Of a stretch of DNA of 64,000 nucleotides, positions 12,995 to 22,209 are shown one piece after another. Position 1 is the stretch's first letter; each line of letters begins with the position of its first letter. The DNA is from Rhodospirillaceae bacterium. Its GTDB lineage: Bacteria; Pseudomonadota; Alphaproteobacteria; Reyranellales; Reyranellaceae. The DNA lies in NCBI GenBank assembly GCA_009772935.1, contig WOUR01000027.1, positions 54,593 through 118,592 of the forward strand, in the 5' to 3' direction. The position numbers and the translations under genes are program-made. Below the pieces are notes generated by a model. It made no database searches. It was given only the letters and a program-made list of their open reading frames with translations, and was not told the DNA's origin.

Positions 12995-14760
12995 AGAAGC
13001 AGTTCAGGCGGGATCTGCCGTTCGGCGCGTCGCCCCTTTCGTCGGGTGCGACGCGCTTCCGCTTCTGGGCGCCGGCGCAGACCCACGTAAGCGTCGAAGT
13101 CGAAGGGGGGGCGCCGGTGCCCATGCGGGCATTAGGCGGCGGGTGGTTCGAGGTAGAACTCTCCTGCGCGCCCGGCGCACGCTATCTCTATCGTCTCGCC
13201 GACGGGCGGGCAGTGCCGGATCCGGCCTCGCGCGCGCAGGCCGACGACGTGCACGGACCCAGCCTCGTGATCGATCCGCACGGCTATGAGTGGCGGCACA
13301 CGGGATGGCGCGGCCGGCCGTGGCACGAGACGGTGCTCTACGAGTTGCATGCCGGTGCGTTCGGTGGCTTCGCCGGCGTCCAGGCCGCCTTGCCGATCCT
13401 GGTGGACCTTGGCGTCACGGCTGTCGAGCTGATGCCGATCAACGATTTTCCGGGGAAGCGGAACTGGGGCTACGACGGTGTTCTGCCGTTCGCGCCCGAC
13501 CGCAGCTATGGCACGCCCGACGAGCTGAAGGCGCTGGTCGATGCGGCGCACGGTCTCGGTCTGATGATGTTTCTCGACGTGGTCTACAATCACTTCGGGC
13601 CCGACGGGAATTACCTCCCCGCCTACGCCCCGCAGTTCTTCCGCGACGATATCGCGACTCCCTGGGGGGCCGCGATCGACTTCCGCCGTCCCGAAGTCCG
13701 GCGCTACTTCACCGAGAACAGCATCTACTGGCTGGACGAGTACCGTTTCGACGGGCTGCGTTTCGATGCCGTGCATGCGATTTCCGAGGCCGACTGGCTG
13801 GACGAGATGGCGGCGGAAGTGCGCCGCTCGGTGGAGCCCGGCCGCCACGTGCACCTCGTGCTGGAGCACGACGGCAACGTGGCCGATCACCTGCGTCGCG
13901 ACTTCGACGCGCAGTGGAACGACGATGCGCACCATGTCCTGCATGCGCTGCTGACGGGCGAGAGCGACGGCTACTATGCCGACTATGCGGACAGGCCAGC
14001 TCAGCGGCTTGCCCGTGCGCTTGCCGAGGGCTTCGTTTACCAGGGCGATCCCTCCGCCTATCGCAGCGGCGAGACGCGCGGAACGCCGAGCCGCGATCTT
14101 CCGCCGACCTCTTTCGTGCTGTTCCTTCAGAACCACGACCAGATCGGCAACCGCCCGTTCGGTGATCGCCTCACGGAGCATGTCGCTCCGGACCTGCTCG
14201 AGGCGGCGATTGCGCTGCAGCTCCTCTGCCCGCACATACCGATGATCTTCATGGGCGAGGAGGATGCCGCCGCGTCGCCCTTTCTCTACTTCACGGACCA
14301 CACGGGCGACCTCGCGAGTGCCGTTCGCGAGGGGCGCCGTCGGGAGTTCGCAGGGTTCAGGGGGTTCGCGCCGGGAGAGGGAACGTCGAGCATTCCCGAT
14401 CCCAACGAGCCGGCAACCTTCGAGCAAAGCAGGCTCGTTCCCCATGCCGAACACGGGACGGCGCGTCATCATCTGTATCGTAAGCTCCTTGCCATCCGCC
14501 GTGAGTCGCTGGCTCCCAGGCTCGAAGGCACCCGATCGCTGGGTGCCTCCGCCGTCGAGCCGTCTACGGTCGTGGCGCGGTGGCGAATGGGGGACGGCGC
14601 GACGCTGGTCCTAGCCTGCAATCTCGGGCGCGCGCCCGCGCAGATCGAGGAGGTGCAGGGCGATCTCCTGTACGAATCCCGTGCCGGCGCCGCGGATGCG
14701 GCGCGCAGCGGCCGGGTTGCTGGCGCCACGACGATCGCCTTCCTGGTACCGGCACCGTGA
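12991..14760 (+). CDS. treZ: Malto-oligosyltrehalose trehalohydrolase
   Basis: TreZ (GH13_10) cleaves free trehalose from the end of maltooligosyl-trehalose made by TreY. 589 aa with an N-terminal CBM48-like domain (RFRFWAPAQTHVSVEVEG), then YELHAGAFGGFAGV, ELMPINDFPGKRNWGYDGV, LDVVYNHFGPDGNYL, nucleophile Asp in FDGLRFDAVHAI, acid/base Glu in VLEHDGNVADHL and FLQNHDQIGNRPFGDRL. The second and last motifs are diagnostic for TreZ against branching enzyme. The ATG at 12991 overlaps the glgX stop (ATGA) and its own stop overlaps the GTG of malQ (GTGA). It is separated from its partner treY by malQ. Confidence 0.96.
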
Positions 14761-16739
14761 GCGACGACGATATCCGCCAGCTCGCCCGCGCCGCCGGCCT
14801 CGCCGAGAGCTGGACGGATGCACTGGGCATCCCTCAGCAGGTCTCGATCGTCTCCCTCCGCCGCATCCTCGACGCCCTTGGTCTTCCTACCGCCACGTCC
14901 GCGGATATCGATGCCAGCCGGCAGAAGGTCGGGCCTCCGACGAGCCTGCCACCGCTCGTCACGATGAAGGTGGGCAGCCGCCTCACCCTTCCCGGACGCG
15001 TGGGAGGTGCTGCACGCGGCCAGCTCACCTATGAGGACGGCAGTGTTGCGACGCTGCGATTCTCGATGCGCGGCGACCGGCTCGTGGGCCCGGCGCTCGA
15101 TCGGGTCGGCTATCACAGGCTGGAGTTCGGCGATCGCCATGTGACGGTTGCGGTCGCCCCGTCACGCTGCGTGACGGTCGAGGATCGTGCCGAGGGTAAA
15201 CATCTGTGGGGCGTCGCGGCTCAGATCTACAGCCTGCGCCGGCCAGGCGACGGCGGCATCGGTGACGCGACGGCGGTGCGCGAACTGGCCGAGGGGGCCG
15301 CGCGCCATGGCGCGGATGCGATCGCGCTCAGCCCCGTGCACAGCCTCTTCGCCGCCGATCCTGGGCGGTACGGGCCCTATTCGCCATCGAGTCGCCTGTT
15401 CCTCAATCCATTGTTCGCCGACCCCGAGATCGTCTTCGGACCGGAGCGGGTGGCTCAGCATCGACGCGATCCCCAGTCATGGGAGCAGGCGGCGCTGGTA
15501 GACTGGCGGCCGAGCGCGCTCGCGAGGGCGTTCGATGTTTTCGTGCGCGAGGGCGGTGACCTGCTGCAGGGCCATGCGCTGTTCGAGGCGCTGCACGGCA
15601 AGTGGTTGGCGAGCGAGCCTGCCCTTGGCTCTTGGCGCGACTGGCCGCCTGCGTTTCGTCAAGGCCTCACGCCTCTGGACGATGCGGACATGGCAGCGTT
15701 CGTGGCTGCCGAGAGCGCCGCGATCCGCTTCCACCAGTACCTGCAATGGCTGGCGGCGCGTTCGTTTGAAGCGGCCCAGACGGCCGCTGTTGACGCGGGC
15801 ATGAAGATCGGGCTGATCAGCGACCTCGCCATCGGCATGGACCGCGCCGGCAGCCATGCCTGGTCCCGGCAAGGTGACCTGCTGCTGGGACTGAACATCG
15901 GTGCGCCGCCCGACGAGTTCAACCGCGCCGGACAGGATTGGGGCCTGTCGGGTTTTTCGCCTCAGGCGCTGGTCGCCACCGGCTTCGACCCGTTCCTTTC
16001 GACGGTGCGGGCCGCCATGCGCTATGCCGGCGGCGTCCGCATCGATCACATCATGGGGCTGCAGCGCCTGTGGCTGGTGCCGGAGGGGGCGTCGGCTGCG
16101 GATGGCGCTTATCTCGAATACCCGCTGGACGATTTCCTGCGCCTGCTTGCCCTCGAATCGCACCGTCACGGGGCGGTGGTGATCGGCGAAGACCTTGGCA
16201 CCGTGCCCCGCGGCTTCCGTCGCCGTCTCACCCAGACGGGCATCGCCGGCATGGATGTAATGTGGTTCGAACGCAACCGGGGCAGCTTCCGGGCGCCGAC
16301 GCGCTGGCGCCGCGATGCCGTTTCGATGACGTCGACGCACGACCTTCCGACCGTCGCCGGCTGGTGGCGTGGCTGCGACATCGACGTCCGGAGCGCGCTC
16401 GGCCTGTCGGCCGAAGGAGAGGTCGCGGAACGGCAGAGCGACCGCCGTCGCCTGTGGCAGGCTTTTGCGGCCGCCGGGACGGCGGAAGGCCCGGCGCCCG
16501 CGCCGGACGATCCGGCGCCCGCGGTCGATGCCGCATTGGGATACGTCGCCAGCTCCCCGGCGCCGCTCATGCTCGCGCCGGTGGAGGATCTGCTGGGACT
16601 TTCCGACCAACCGAACCTCCCCGGCACGATCGATCAGCACCCCAACTGGCGACGACGGCTCGAACCTCCGGCGGCGAAACTCTTCGATGACCCCGCAGTC
16701 GCCCGTCGCGCTGCCATCATCGTGGCGCGCCGGCCATGA
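14757..16739 (+). CDS. malQ: 4-alpha-glucanotransferase (amylomaltase)
   Basis: MalQ (GH77) disproportionates short maltooligosaccharides, so it can recycle the maltose and maltotriose left by GlgX and TreYZ. The chosen start is GTG 14757, which forms a GTGA overlap with the treZ stop and begins VSDDDIRQLARAAGLAESW; the open frame upstream is antiphase treZ. That gives 660 aa. Signatures: RIDHIMGLQRLWLVP with the nucleophile Asp, VIGEDLGTVPRGFR with the acid/base Glu, and STHDLPTVAGWW. The N-terminal 150 residues form the small beta domain common to proteobacterial MalQ. The position between treZ and treY and the coupled overlaps on both sides argue that it works in the same cycle. Confidence 0.94.
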   Translation: MSDDDIRQLARAAGLAESWTDALGIPQQVSIVSLRRILDALGLPTATSADIDASRQKVGPPTSLPPLVTMKVGSRLTLPGRVGGAARGQLTYEDGSVATLRFSMRGDRLVGPALDRVGYHRLEFGDRHVTVAVAPSRCVTVEDRAEGKHLWGVAAQIYSLRRPGDGGIGDATAVRELAEGAARHGADAIALSPVHSLFAADPGRYGPYSPSSRLFLNPLFADPEIVFGPERVAQHRRDPQSWEQAALVDWRPSALARAFDVFVREGGDLLQGHALFEALHGKWLASEPALGSWRDWPPAFRQGLTPLDDADMAAFVAAESAAIRFHQYLQWLAARSFEAAQTAAVDAGMKIGLISDLAIGMDRAGSHAWSRQGDLLLGLNIGAPPDEFNRAGQDWGLSGFSPQALVATGFDPFLSTVRAAMRYAGGVRIDHIMGLQRLWLVPEGASAADGAYLEYPLDDFLRLLALESHRHGAVVIGEDLGTVPRGFRRRLTQTGIAGMDVMWFERNRGSFRAPTRWRRDAVSMTSTHDLPTVAGWWRGCDIDVRSALGLSAEGEVAERQSDRRRLWQAFAAAGTAEGPAPAPDDPAPAVDAALGYVASSPAPLMLAPVEDLLGLSDQPNLPGTIDQHPNWRRRLEPPAAKLFDDPAVARRAAIIVARRP

Positions 16740-19237
16740 TCCCTGGCGCCACGCTGCGCCTGCAGTTCCACCGCGGCTTCACCTTCGCCGATGCTGCCGC
16801 TCGCGTGGACTACTTCGCCCGGTTGGGCGTCAGCCATGTCTATGCCTCTCCGATCGCGGCCGCCCGGCCGGGCTCGATGCACGGCTACGACGTGATCGAT
16901 CCGACCGCGGTCAATCCGGAGCTGGGCGGCGAGAAGGGACTGCTTTCTTTCGCCAGGGCGCTGCGCGACGTCGGCATCGGCCTGATCCTCGACATCGTGC
17001 CCAACCACATGGCGGCCGATACCCGCAACACGTGGTGGCGCGAGGTGCTGCGCGAAGGGCGCGCGAGCCCTCATGCGGGATGGTTCGATATCGACTGGGA
17101 GCCCACCGAGGATGGTCCAGTGCAGATCCTGCTGCCCGTCCTCGGCTGCCCTCTGGCGGAGGTCATCGAGGCCGGTGAGCTATCGGTCGTGTCCGACGAC
17201 AGAGGTCGGCCGGAGCTGCGATACTTCGACAACGTCTTTCCGCTTTGCGACGGCAGCGCCGAGGGGCGTGGCAGTCTTTCCAATCTGCTCGCCCGGCAGC
17301 ATTACCGGCTGGCTTCGTGGCGGGTGGCAGGCGATCGCATCAACTGGCGCCGCTTCTTCGACATCAATGAGCTCGTATGTCTGCGCATGGAGCGACCGGA
17401 AGCGTTCGATGCCGTCCACGCGCTGCCGCTACGGCTCTATGCCGAAGGCGTGATCGACGGGCTCCGCATCGACCATGTCGACGGGCTTACCGATCCCGCC
17501 GGCTATTGCCGCCAATTGCGCGAACGGCTCGACGCGCTGGCAAAGGAACATGGGCGGTCCCGGGCCTGGTTGGTCGTCGAGAAGATCCTGCTGAAGGGCG
17601 AGACGCTGCCGCAGGACTGGCGCTGCGACGGCACGACGGGCTACGACTTCATGGACGAGGTCAACGCGCTTCAACACGATCCGGCCGGTGAAACGGTTCT
17701 CGCGAAGTCCTGGACGCGCCTCAGCGGCCGGCCGGCGACCTTTGCAGACGAAGAGCTCATGGCGCGGCGCGAGATCGTGGCGCGGAGCTTCTCCGCCCAG
17801 CTCGAAGCCTGTGCCGGGGCATGGGAGGACATCGTCGGGGACCTGGTTCCGCGACCGACCTTGCGCCGGCTGCTGGCCGAATTCCTGGCCCACATGCCGG
17901 TCTATCGCACGTATGGCGCGGGCGAGGTCATCTCCGACGGCGACTCGGAGATCTTGCGCGAGGTGGCCCGCAAGGCCGCGAAGAGCTGTCTTGCTACCGA
18001 CCGATGGGCGATCGCGCCGTTGCTCGCGGCGATGCTGACGCCGCAATCGACGCGAGGCTCGTGGCCGCGCGCGATGGCGCGCTTCCAGCAGCTGAGCGCT
18101 CCCATAGCGGCCAAGTCGGTCGAGGATACGGGCTTCTATCGCTACGGCCGGCTTTTGTCGCGCAATGATGTCGGCTTCGACATCGAGACTTTTTCGCTCG
18201 ACGTCGACGTCTTCCACGTGCGCATGCGGCGGCGCCGAGCCGACTATCCGCATACGATGCTCGCGACGGCGACGCATGATCACAAGCGCGGTGAGGATGT
18301 TCGAGCGCGGCTCGCGGCGGTGAGTGAACTGGCGGCCGACTGGGCGGCTCTCGTATCGCGCTGGGTCGAACCAAAAGCGTCGCTCGTGTCCCCGGGCGAC
18401 CAGGCAATGCTGCTGCAGATGGTGGTCGGCGCTTGGCCCCTCGATCTCGACCGGGGCGACGAGGCGGGGCGTAAGGCGTTCGCCGAGCGTCTTTGTGGCT
18501 GGCAGCAGAAGGCCCTGCGCGAGGCCAAGCTGGAAAGCGATTGGGCGGCGGTCAACGAGTCCTATGAAGAGGCCGCTCGGACCTTGACCCTGCGGCTCAT
18601 GGTCGAAGACGCAATGCCCGATCTCCTCGACGATCTCCTGTCCTTCGTGCGCCGCATCGCGCCCGCCGGCGCCGTGAACGGTCTGACGCAGTGCCTGCTC
18701 AAGCTCACCGTGCCCGGCGTGCCGGACATCTACCAGGGAGCGGACCTGTGGGACTTCAGCCTCGTGGATCCCGACAATCGCCGGCCGGTCGATTTTGCGA
18801 TGCGTGCCAAAATGAAGGACGTGGCCTTGCCCGAGCTGACGACGAGCTGGCGCGACGGCCGCATCAAGCAGGCGCTGATCCGGCGCGCCCTTGGCCTGCG
18901 CAAGCGTGCGCCCCGCCTGTTCGCGGAGGGAAGCTACCGTCCGGTCGAGGTCGAGGGACCGTCGCGCGATTCGGTCGTCGCCTTCGTTCGCCAGGCCGGT
19001 GACCAATGGATGCTGGTCGTCGTTCCGCGGCTCGTTACGTCCATGATGCAGGCGGAGAACGGTCTCGCTTTTCGCCCCGGCGCGTGGTCGGGAACCTCGG
19101 TGAACCTCGGAGACGTCGCGAAGCCAGCCTACGATGCCCTTCGCGCCTGCGACATCCATCTTTCGTCCCAAATACCTCTCGATCGCCTCTGGAGCGGCCT
19201 TCCGGTGGCACTCCTCTCGTCCGTTTCGCCAGACTAG
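16736..19237 (+). CDS. treY: Malto-oligosyltrehalose synthase
   Basis: TreY (GH13_26) converts the reducing-end alpha-1,4 bond of maltooligosaccharides to the alpha,alpha-1,1 bond of trehalose. Motifs in order: TLRLQFHRGFTFADAA, YASPIAAARPGSMHGYDV, LDIVPNHMA, nucleophile Asp in LRIDHVDGLTDP, acid/base Glu in VVEKILLKGETLP, TGYDFMDEVN and ATATHDHKRGEDVRARL. At 833 aa it is complete but somewhat shorter than many bacterial TreY proteins. Its ATG overlaps the malQ stop as ATGA. It is the last gene of the operon; a short perfect hairpin follows 30 bp after the stop. Together with TreZ it returns glucan to trehalose, closing the loop started by TreS-Mak and GlgE. Confidence 0.95.
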   Translation: MIPGATLRLQFHRGFTFADAAARVDYFARLGVSHVYASPIAAARPGSMHGYDVIDPTAVNPELGGEKGLLSFARALRDVGIGLILDIVPNHMAADTRNTWWREVLREGRASPHAGWFDIDWEPTEDGPVQILLPVLGCPLAEVIEAGELSVVSDDRGRPELRYFDNVFPLCDGSAEGRGSLSNLLARQHYRLASWRVAGDRINWRRFFDINELVCLRMERPEAFDAVHALPLRLYAEGVIDGLRIDHVDGLTDPAGYCRQLRERLDALAKEHGRSRAWLVVEKILLKGETLPQDWRCDGTTGYDFMDEVNALQHDPAGETVLAKSWTRLSGRPATFADEELMARREIVARSFSAQLEACAGAWEDIVGDLVPRPTLRRLLAEFLAHMPVYRTYGAGEVISDGDSEILREVARKAAKSCLATDRWAIAPLLAAMLTPQSTRGSWPRAMARFQQLSAPIAAKSVEDTGFYRYGRLLSRNDVGFDIETFSLDVDVFHVRMRRRRADYPHTMLATATHDHKRGEDVRARLAAVSELAADWAALVSRWVEPKASLVSPGDQAMLLQMVVGAWPLDLDRGDEAGRKAFAERLCGWQQKALREAKLESDWAAVNESYEEAARTLTLRLMVEDAMPDLLDDLLSFVRRIAPAGAVNGLTQCLLKLTVPGVPDIYQGADLWDFSLVDPDNRRPVDFAMRAKMKDVALPELTTSWRDGRIKQALIRRALGLRKRAPRLFAEGSYRPVEVEGPSRDSVVAFVRQAGDQWMLVVVPRLVTSMMQAENGLAFRPGAWSGTSVNLGDVAKPAYDALRACDIHLSSQIPLDRLWSGLPVALLSSVSPD

Positions 19238-19474
19238 ACGTCTGTTGATAACGCATCTGGCGGGCGCATCGCCCGAAGTGTAAGGGCGATGACACTCGCG
19301 GCGGCGTGGAATGCAGACACGCAGCTCGACGCACGGGAGCCGGGGAGGGCCCACCTTGAGCGGGGGCACGCCCAAAGCGGATATCCGACAGCAGCGACCA
19401 TGACCTCACGGTGCGTAGGTAGCAAACATGGTCAGCCGGAGTGGCGCCCGGCCCGCGAGATCTTTCTCTGCTCG
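19238..19474. other. Intergenic region between treY and the XRE-cupin regulator, with a hairpin
   Basis: These 237 bp separate the convergent 3' ends of treY and the minus-strand regulator. A perfect 8-bp inverted repeat (19267-19274 with 19284-19291, 9-nt loop) lies 29 bp after the treY stop. It has no T-run on either side, so it is at best an mRNA-end stabiliser or weak terminator. I see no convincing gene or structured RNA in the rest. Confidence 0.4.
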
Positions 19475-20023
19475 CTAAAAGGTCGGCGGAGTGCAGGCGC
19501 TCACGATCACCGCGGGCTTCGTCGTCGCGTTCCTGAAACGATGGGGCTCGATGCTCTTGAAGTAATAGGCGTCGCCCGCGTTGAGGATGTGCAGCGTCGA
19601 GCCGATCGTGAGCTCGATGCGGCCGGAGATCACGAAGCCCGCTTCCTCCCCCTCATGGCGGAGCATGATCTTTCCCGTGTCCGCCCCCGGCTGGTAGGTC
19701 TCGTAGAGAAGCTGCAGGGCGCGACCGGCCAGGTCCTTGCCGATCTGCCGGAACGAAATGCCGCCGCGGCCGATCTCGGTGAGGGTGCTCGCCTTGAAGA
19801 CCTTCTCCTCGCTCACCTTCTCGTCGATCGCGAAGAAGTCGGACAGAGGCATGGCGATCGCATCGAGGATCCGCTTGAGCGCGCTGACCGACGGGTTGAT
19901 CCGGTCACTCTCGATCAGGGACACGGTGGCGTTGCCGACGCCGGCCTTCTTGGCCAGCGCGCGCTGGGAGAGCCCGGCCCGCTGGCGTGCGATTTTCAGT
20001 CTCTCGCCGGTGGTGATGTCCAT
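19475..20023 (-). CDS. XRE-family regulator with C-terminal cupin domain (PuuR-like)
   Basis: A 182-aa transcription factor. Residues 1-65 form an XRE helix-turn-helix (GERLKIARQRAGLSQRALAK, then VGNATVSLIESDRINPSV). Residues about 105-180 form a small cupin (YETYQPGADTGKIMLRHEGE, then GDAYYFKSIEPHRFRNA), the effector-sensing domain in this family. PuuR/MppA-like members often repress adjacent amine or amino-acid catabolic genes. The gene is divergent from an omega-aminotransferase 141 bp away, and the same 10-bp element occurs in both promoters, so local repression with autoregulation is likely. The effector is unknown; an amine or omega-amino acid would fit the neighbour. Confidence 0.88.
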   Translation of the reverse strand: MDITTGERLKIARQRAGLSQRALAKKAGVGNATVSLIESDRINPSVSALKRILDAIAMPLSDFFAIDEKVSEEKVFKASTLTEIGRGGISFRQIGKDLAGRALQLLYETYQPGADTGKIMLRHEGEEAGFVISGRIELTIGSTLHILNAGDAYYFKSIEPHRFRNATTKPAVIVSACTPPTF

Positions 20024-20035
20024 GGTGCTTACTGT

Positions 20036-20136
20036 GTTCAGTATAATGAGCGGGTCGAGCCGTTTGTGTGCAGATTACCGCAAACTACGCCGTTGGCAGA
20101 TATCATCTTGTTCTGGATAGAAAGCGGTTCAGTATA
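20036..20136. promoter_or_regulatory. Divergent promoter region with duplicated GTTCAGTATA element
   Basis: GTTCAGTATA occurs at 20036-20045 and again at 20127-20136, 91 bp apart. Read on the minus strand, the first copy supplies TATACT, a near-consensus -10 box before the regulator ATG (20023). The second copy overlaps a possible -10 of the aminotransferase (TTGTTC at 20108-20113, 17 bp, AGTATA at 20131-20136). The first copy also sits within an ACTG-N4-CAGT palindrome (20031-20042). Most likely these are the operators of the XRE-cupin regulator; that is inference from position. Confidence 0.5.
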
Positions 20137-20164
20137 GGGCTCCAGATTTCAGAGGAGTATGGGG

Positions 20165-21487
20165 ATGCCGTCGAACAGCGCGCCTGCCGCGAACAATCTT
20201 GAAGCGTTCTTCATGCCGTTCACCGCGAACCGGCAGTTCAAGAAGAACCCGCGTATGCTGGCCCGGGCGAAGGGTGTTCATTACTGGACGCCGGAGGGTC
20301 GCCAGATCATCGACGGCACGGCCGGCCTGTGGTGCGTCAATGCCGGCCATGGCCGCGAGGAGATCAAGGCGGCGATCGCCAAGCAGCTCGACGAGATGGA
20401 CTATGCGCCGTCTTTCCAGATGGGCCATCCCAAGGCGTTCGAGCTGGCGGCGCGGCACGCCGCCCTGCTGCCGGGCGACCTGAACCACGCCTTCTACTGC
20501 AACTCCGGCTCCGAGGCGGTCGACAGCGCGCTGAAGATCGCGCTGGCCTATCACCGCGCCAACGGCCAGGGCACCCGCACGCGCTTCGTTGGTCGTGAGC
20601 GCGGCTATCACGGCGTCGGCTTCGGCGGCATTTCGGTCGGCGGCATGGTGAACAATCGCAAGTGGTTCGGCGCGATGCTGCCGGGCGTCGATCACCTGCC
20701 GCACACGCACCTGCCTGAGAACGCCTTCTCCAAGGGCGAGCCGGAGAACGGCGCGCACCTGGCCGATGCGCTCGAGGGCATCGTGGGCCTGCATGACGCG
20801 TCCAATATCGCGGCGGTGATCGTCGAGCCGTGCGCCGGTTCCACGGGTTTCCTGCCGCCGCCGAAGGGCTACCTGAAGCGGCTGCGCGAGATCTGCGACA
20901 AGCACGGCATCCTGTTGATCTTCGACGAGGTCATCACCGGCTTCGGCCGCCTCGGCACCAGCTTCGCCGCCGAGAAGTTCGGCGTGATCCCGGACCTGAT
21001 GACGGTGGCCAAGGGCATCTCCAACGCCACCGTGCCGATGGGCGGCGTGTTCGTGCGCAAGCACGTCTTCGACGGCCTGATGAACGGACCGGAGAACGCG
21101 ATCGACCTGTTCCACGGTTACACCTACTCGGCGCATCCGCTGGCCTGCGCGGCGGCCTCGGCGGTGCTCGACATCTATCGCGACGAGGAGCTGTTCGCGC
21201 GGTCGGCCGAGCTGTCGCCGTACTGGGAGGAGGGCATCCACTCGCTGAAGGGGCTGCCCAACGTCACCGACATCCGCAACCTCGGCATGGCGTGCGGCAT
21301 CGACCTGGCGCCGGAAGGCGCGGTCGGCACGCGCGGCTACAAGGCCTTCGCCAAGGCCTTCGAACTCGGCCTGATGGTGCGCCAGTCCGGCGACGCCATC
21401 GCCATGTCGCCGCCGCTGGTCATCGAGAAGGCGCAGATCGACGAGATTGTCGACATCACCGCCAGGACCATCAAGGCCGTCGCCTAG
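20165..21487 (+). CDS. Class III aminotransferase, omega-amino acid:pyruvate (beta-alanine) type
   Basis: A PLP-dependent fold-type I class III transaminase of 440 aa. The N-terminal FMPFTANRQFKKNPRM and GLWCVNAGHGREEIKAAI segments are characteristic of the beta-alanine:pyruvate / omega-amino acid transaminases. The cofactor-binding Asp lies in LIFDEVITGFGRLG and the Schiff-base lysine in TVAKGISNATVPMGG. Two in-frame ATGs exist. The AGAGGAG ribosome site at 20151-20157 is one base from ATG 20159 but 7 bases from ATG 20165, so 20165 is preferred. The divergent XRE-cupin regulator probably controls it. A canonical terminator follows. The amino donor (beta-alanine, GABA, taurine, putrescine) cannot be fixed from sequence. 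Confidence 0.9.
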   Translation: MPSNSAPAANNLEAFFMPFTANRQFKKNPRMLARAKGVHYWTPEGRQIIDGTAGLWCVNAGHGREEIKAAIAKQLDEMDYAPSFQMGHPKAFELAARHAALLPGDLNHAFYCNSGSEAVDSALKIALAYHRANGQGTRTRFVGRERGYHGVGFGGISVGGMVNNRKWFGAMLPGVDHLPHTHLPENAFSKGEPENGAHLADALEGIVGLHDASNIAAVIVEPCAGSTGFLPPPKGYLKRLREICDKHGILLIFDEVITGFGRLGTSFAAEKFGVIPDLMTVAKGISNATVPMGGVFVRKHVFDGLMNGPENAIDLFHGYTYSAHPLACAAASAVLDIYRDEELFARSAELSPYWEEGIHSLKGLPNVTDIRNLGMACGIDLAPEGAVGTRGYKAFAKAFELGLMVRQSGDAIAMSPPLVIEKAQIDEIVDITARTIKAVA

Positions 21488-21526
21488 AGGGGCGGGTTCG
21501 ACTCTCGCATCGACTTTCTGTGAATG

Positions 21527-21559
21527 AAGCCGGCGGCCGTTCCTGGCCGCCGGTTTTTT
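21527..21559 (+). terminator. Rho-independent terminator after the aminotransferase gene
   Basis: A 9-bp perfect G+C stem (21530-21538 with 21545-21553) with a 6-nt loop is followed at once by six T residues (21554-21559). It lies 40 bp after the stop at 21487 and insulates the aminotransferase from the cellulose operon. Confidence 0.9.
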
Positions 21560-21768
21560 CATGTCCGGACCGCAGGCCGGACGCCGCCCGCATCCGGCGG
21601 ACGGGAATTACATTCGGAACCCGGACATCTCGGCGAATTGCAGGCCGGTGACGGATCTGGTGGATGAAAAGCGGGCGCTAACCCTGACATTTCGCTAGCT
21701 ATATTGTGCCTGTGGAGATGACGGGCCGCGACCGATAGTGTATCAGGCTTGGCGGGTGGAGTACGGAC

Positions 21769-22209
21769 ATGGCCATCAAGAACAACGACGATGTCGCCCA
21801 TCTCCTGAGTGCAACGGGCCGTACCGGCACGCCCTACCGCGAGTTCGACAGCACGACGGATCAAATGTCGGCACCCTTGATAGACGCCATCTTCGGCAAG
21901 GACCCGCCCCCGTCGGATCGGGACGAGAAGCCGTTTGCGGTCGGAGGCCTTTCCGGAAACGATTTGTTGGCCGACGTCTTCGATCAATCGCCGCCCATGG
22001 GCAGGCCGGCCCCCGACAACCGCGCGGTATGGCGGGACGAATCCTTCCAGCATTCGGTTGCGGCCGGGCGGTCGCCGGATCCGGTGGCTCGTGGATCCCA
22101 GAGAACGTTGGCGGACATTCGCCGGGTCATCACCCAGCCTGTCGGGGGGCAGGCTTCGCCGCCGTCGACCAGCAGCCTGACCGGACTCTTCGACCGACTG
22201 GCGCGGTGA
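21769..22209 (+). CDS. Small cellulose-biosynthesis protein, BcsP/BcsR-like
   Basis: A 146-aa cytoplasmic, Pro/Asp-rich protein at the head of the bcs operon; its stop overlaps the bcsQ start (TGATG). The N-terminal NNDDVAHLLSATG followed by TPYREFD resembles the DD-hydrophobic-Y(R/Q)E(I/F) signature of the BcsR/BcsP small subunits encoded next to bcsQ. The rest looks disordered, except for three short motifs of similar shape: PLIDAIFG (37-43), DLLADVFD (65-72) and LTGLFDRLA (137-145), separated by Pro/Ser-rich linkers. In type I clusters such proteins are thought to work with BcsQ/BcsD in locating the synthase; here that is inferred from context. Start ATG 21769 is the only good one. Family assignment is moderate, as the similarity is short. 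Confidence 0.62.
   Translation: MAIKNNDDVAHLLSATGRTGTPYREFDSTTDQMSAPLIDAIFGKDPPPSDRDEKPFAVGGLSGNDLLADVFDQSPPMGRPAPDNRAVWRDESFQHSVAAGRSPDPVARGSQRTLADIRRVITQPVGGQASPPSTSSLTGLFDRLAR

Noticed and set aside
19241..19440. Possible 6S-like structured RNA on the minus strand
   Set aside because: Only one short hairpin and no central-bubble pattern; 6S RNA genes usually lie elsewhere in this group.
21632..21660. GGAAC upstream of the cellulose operon as an EcfG site
   Set aside because: No CGTT or GTT at 16-17 bp downstream.
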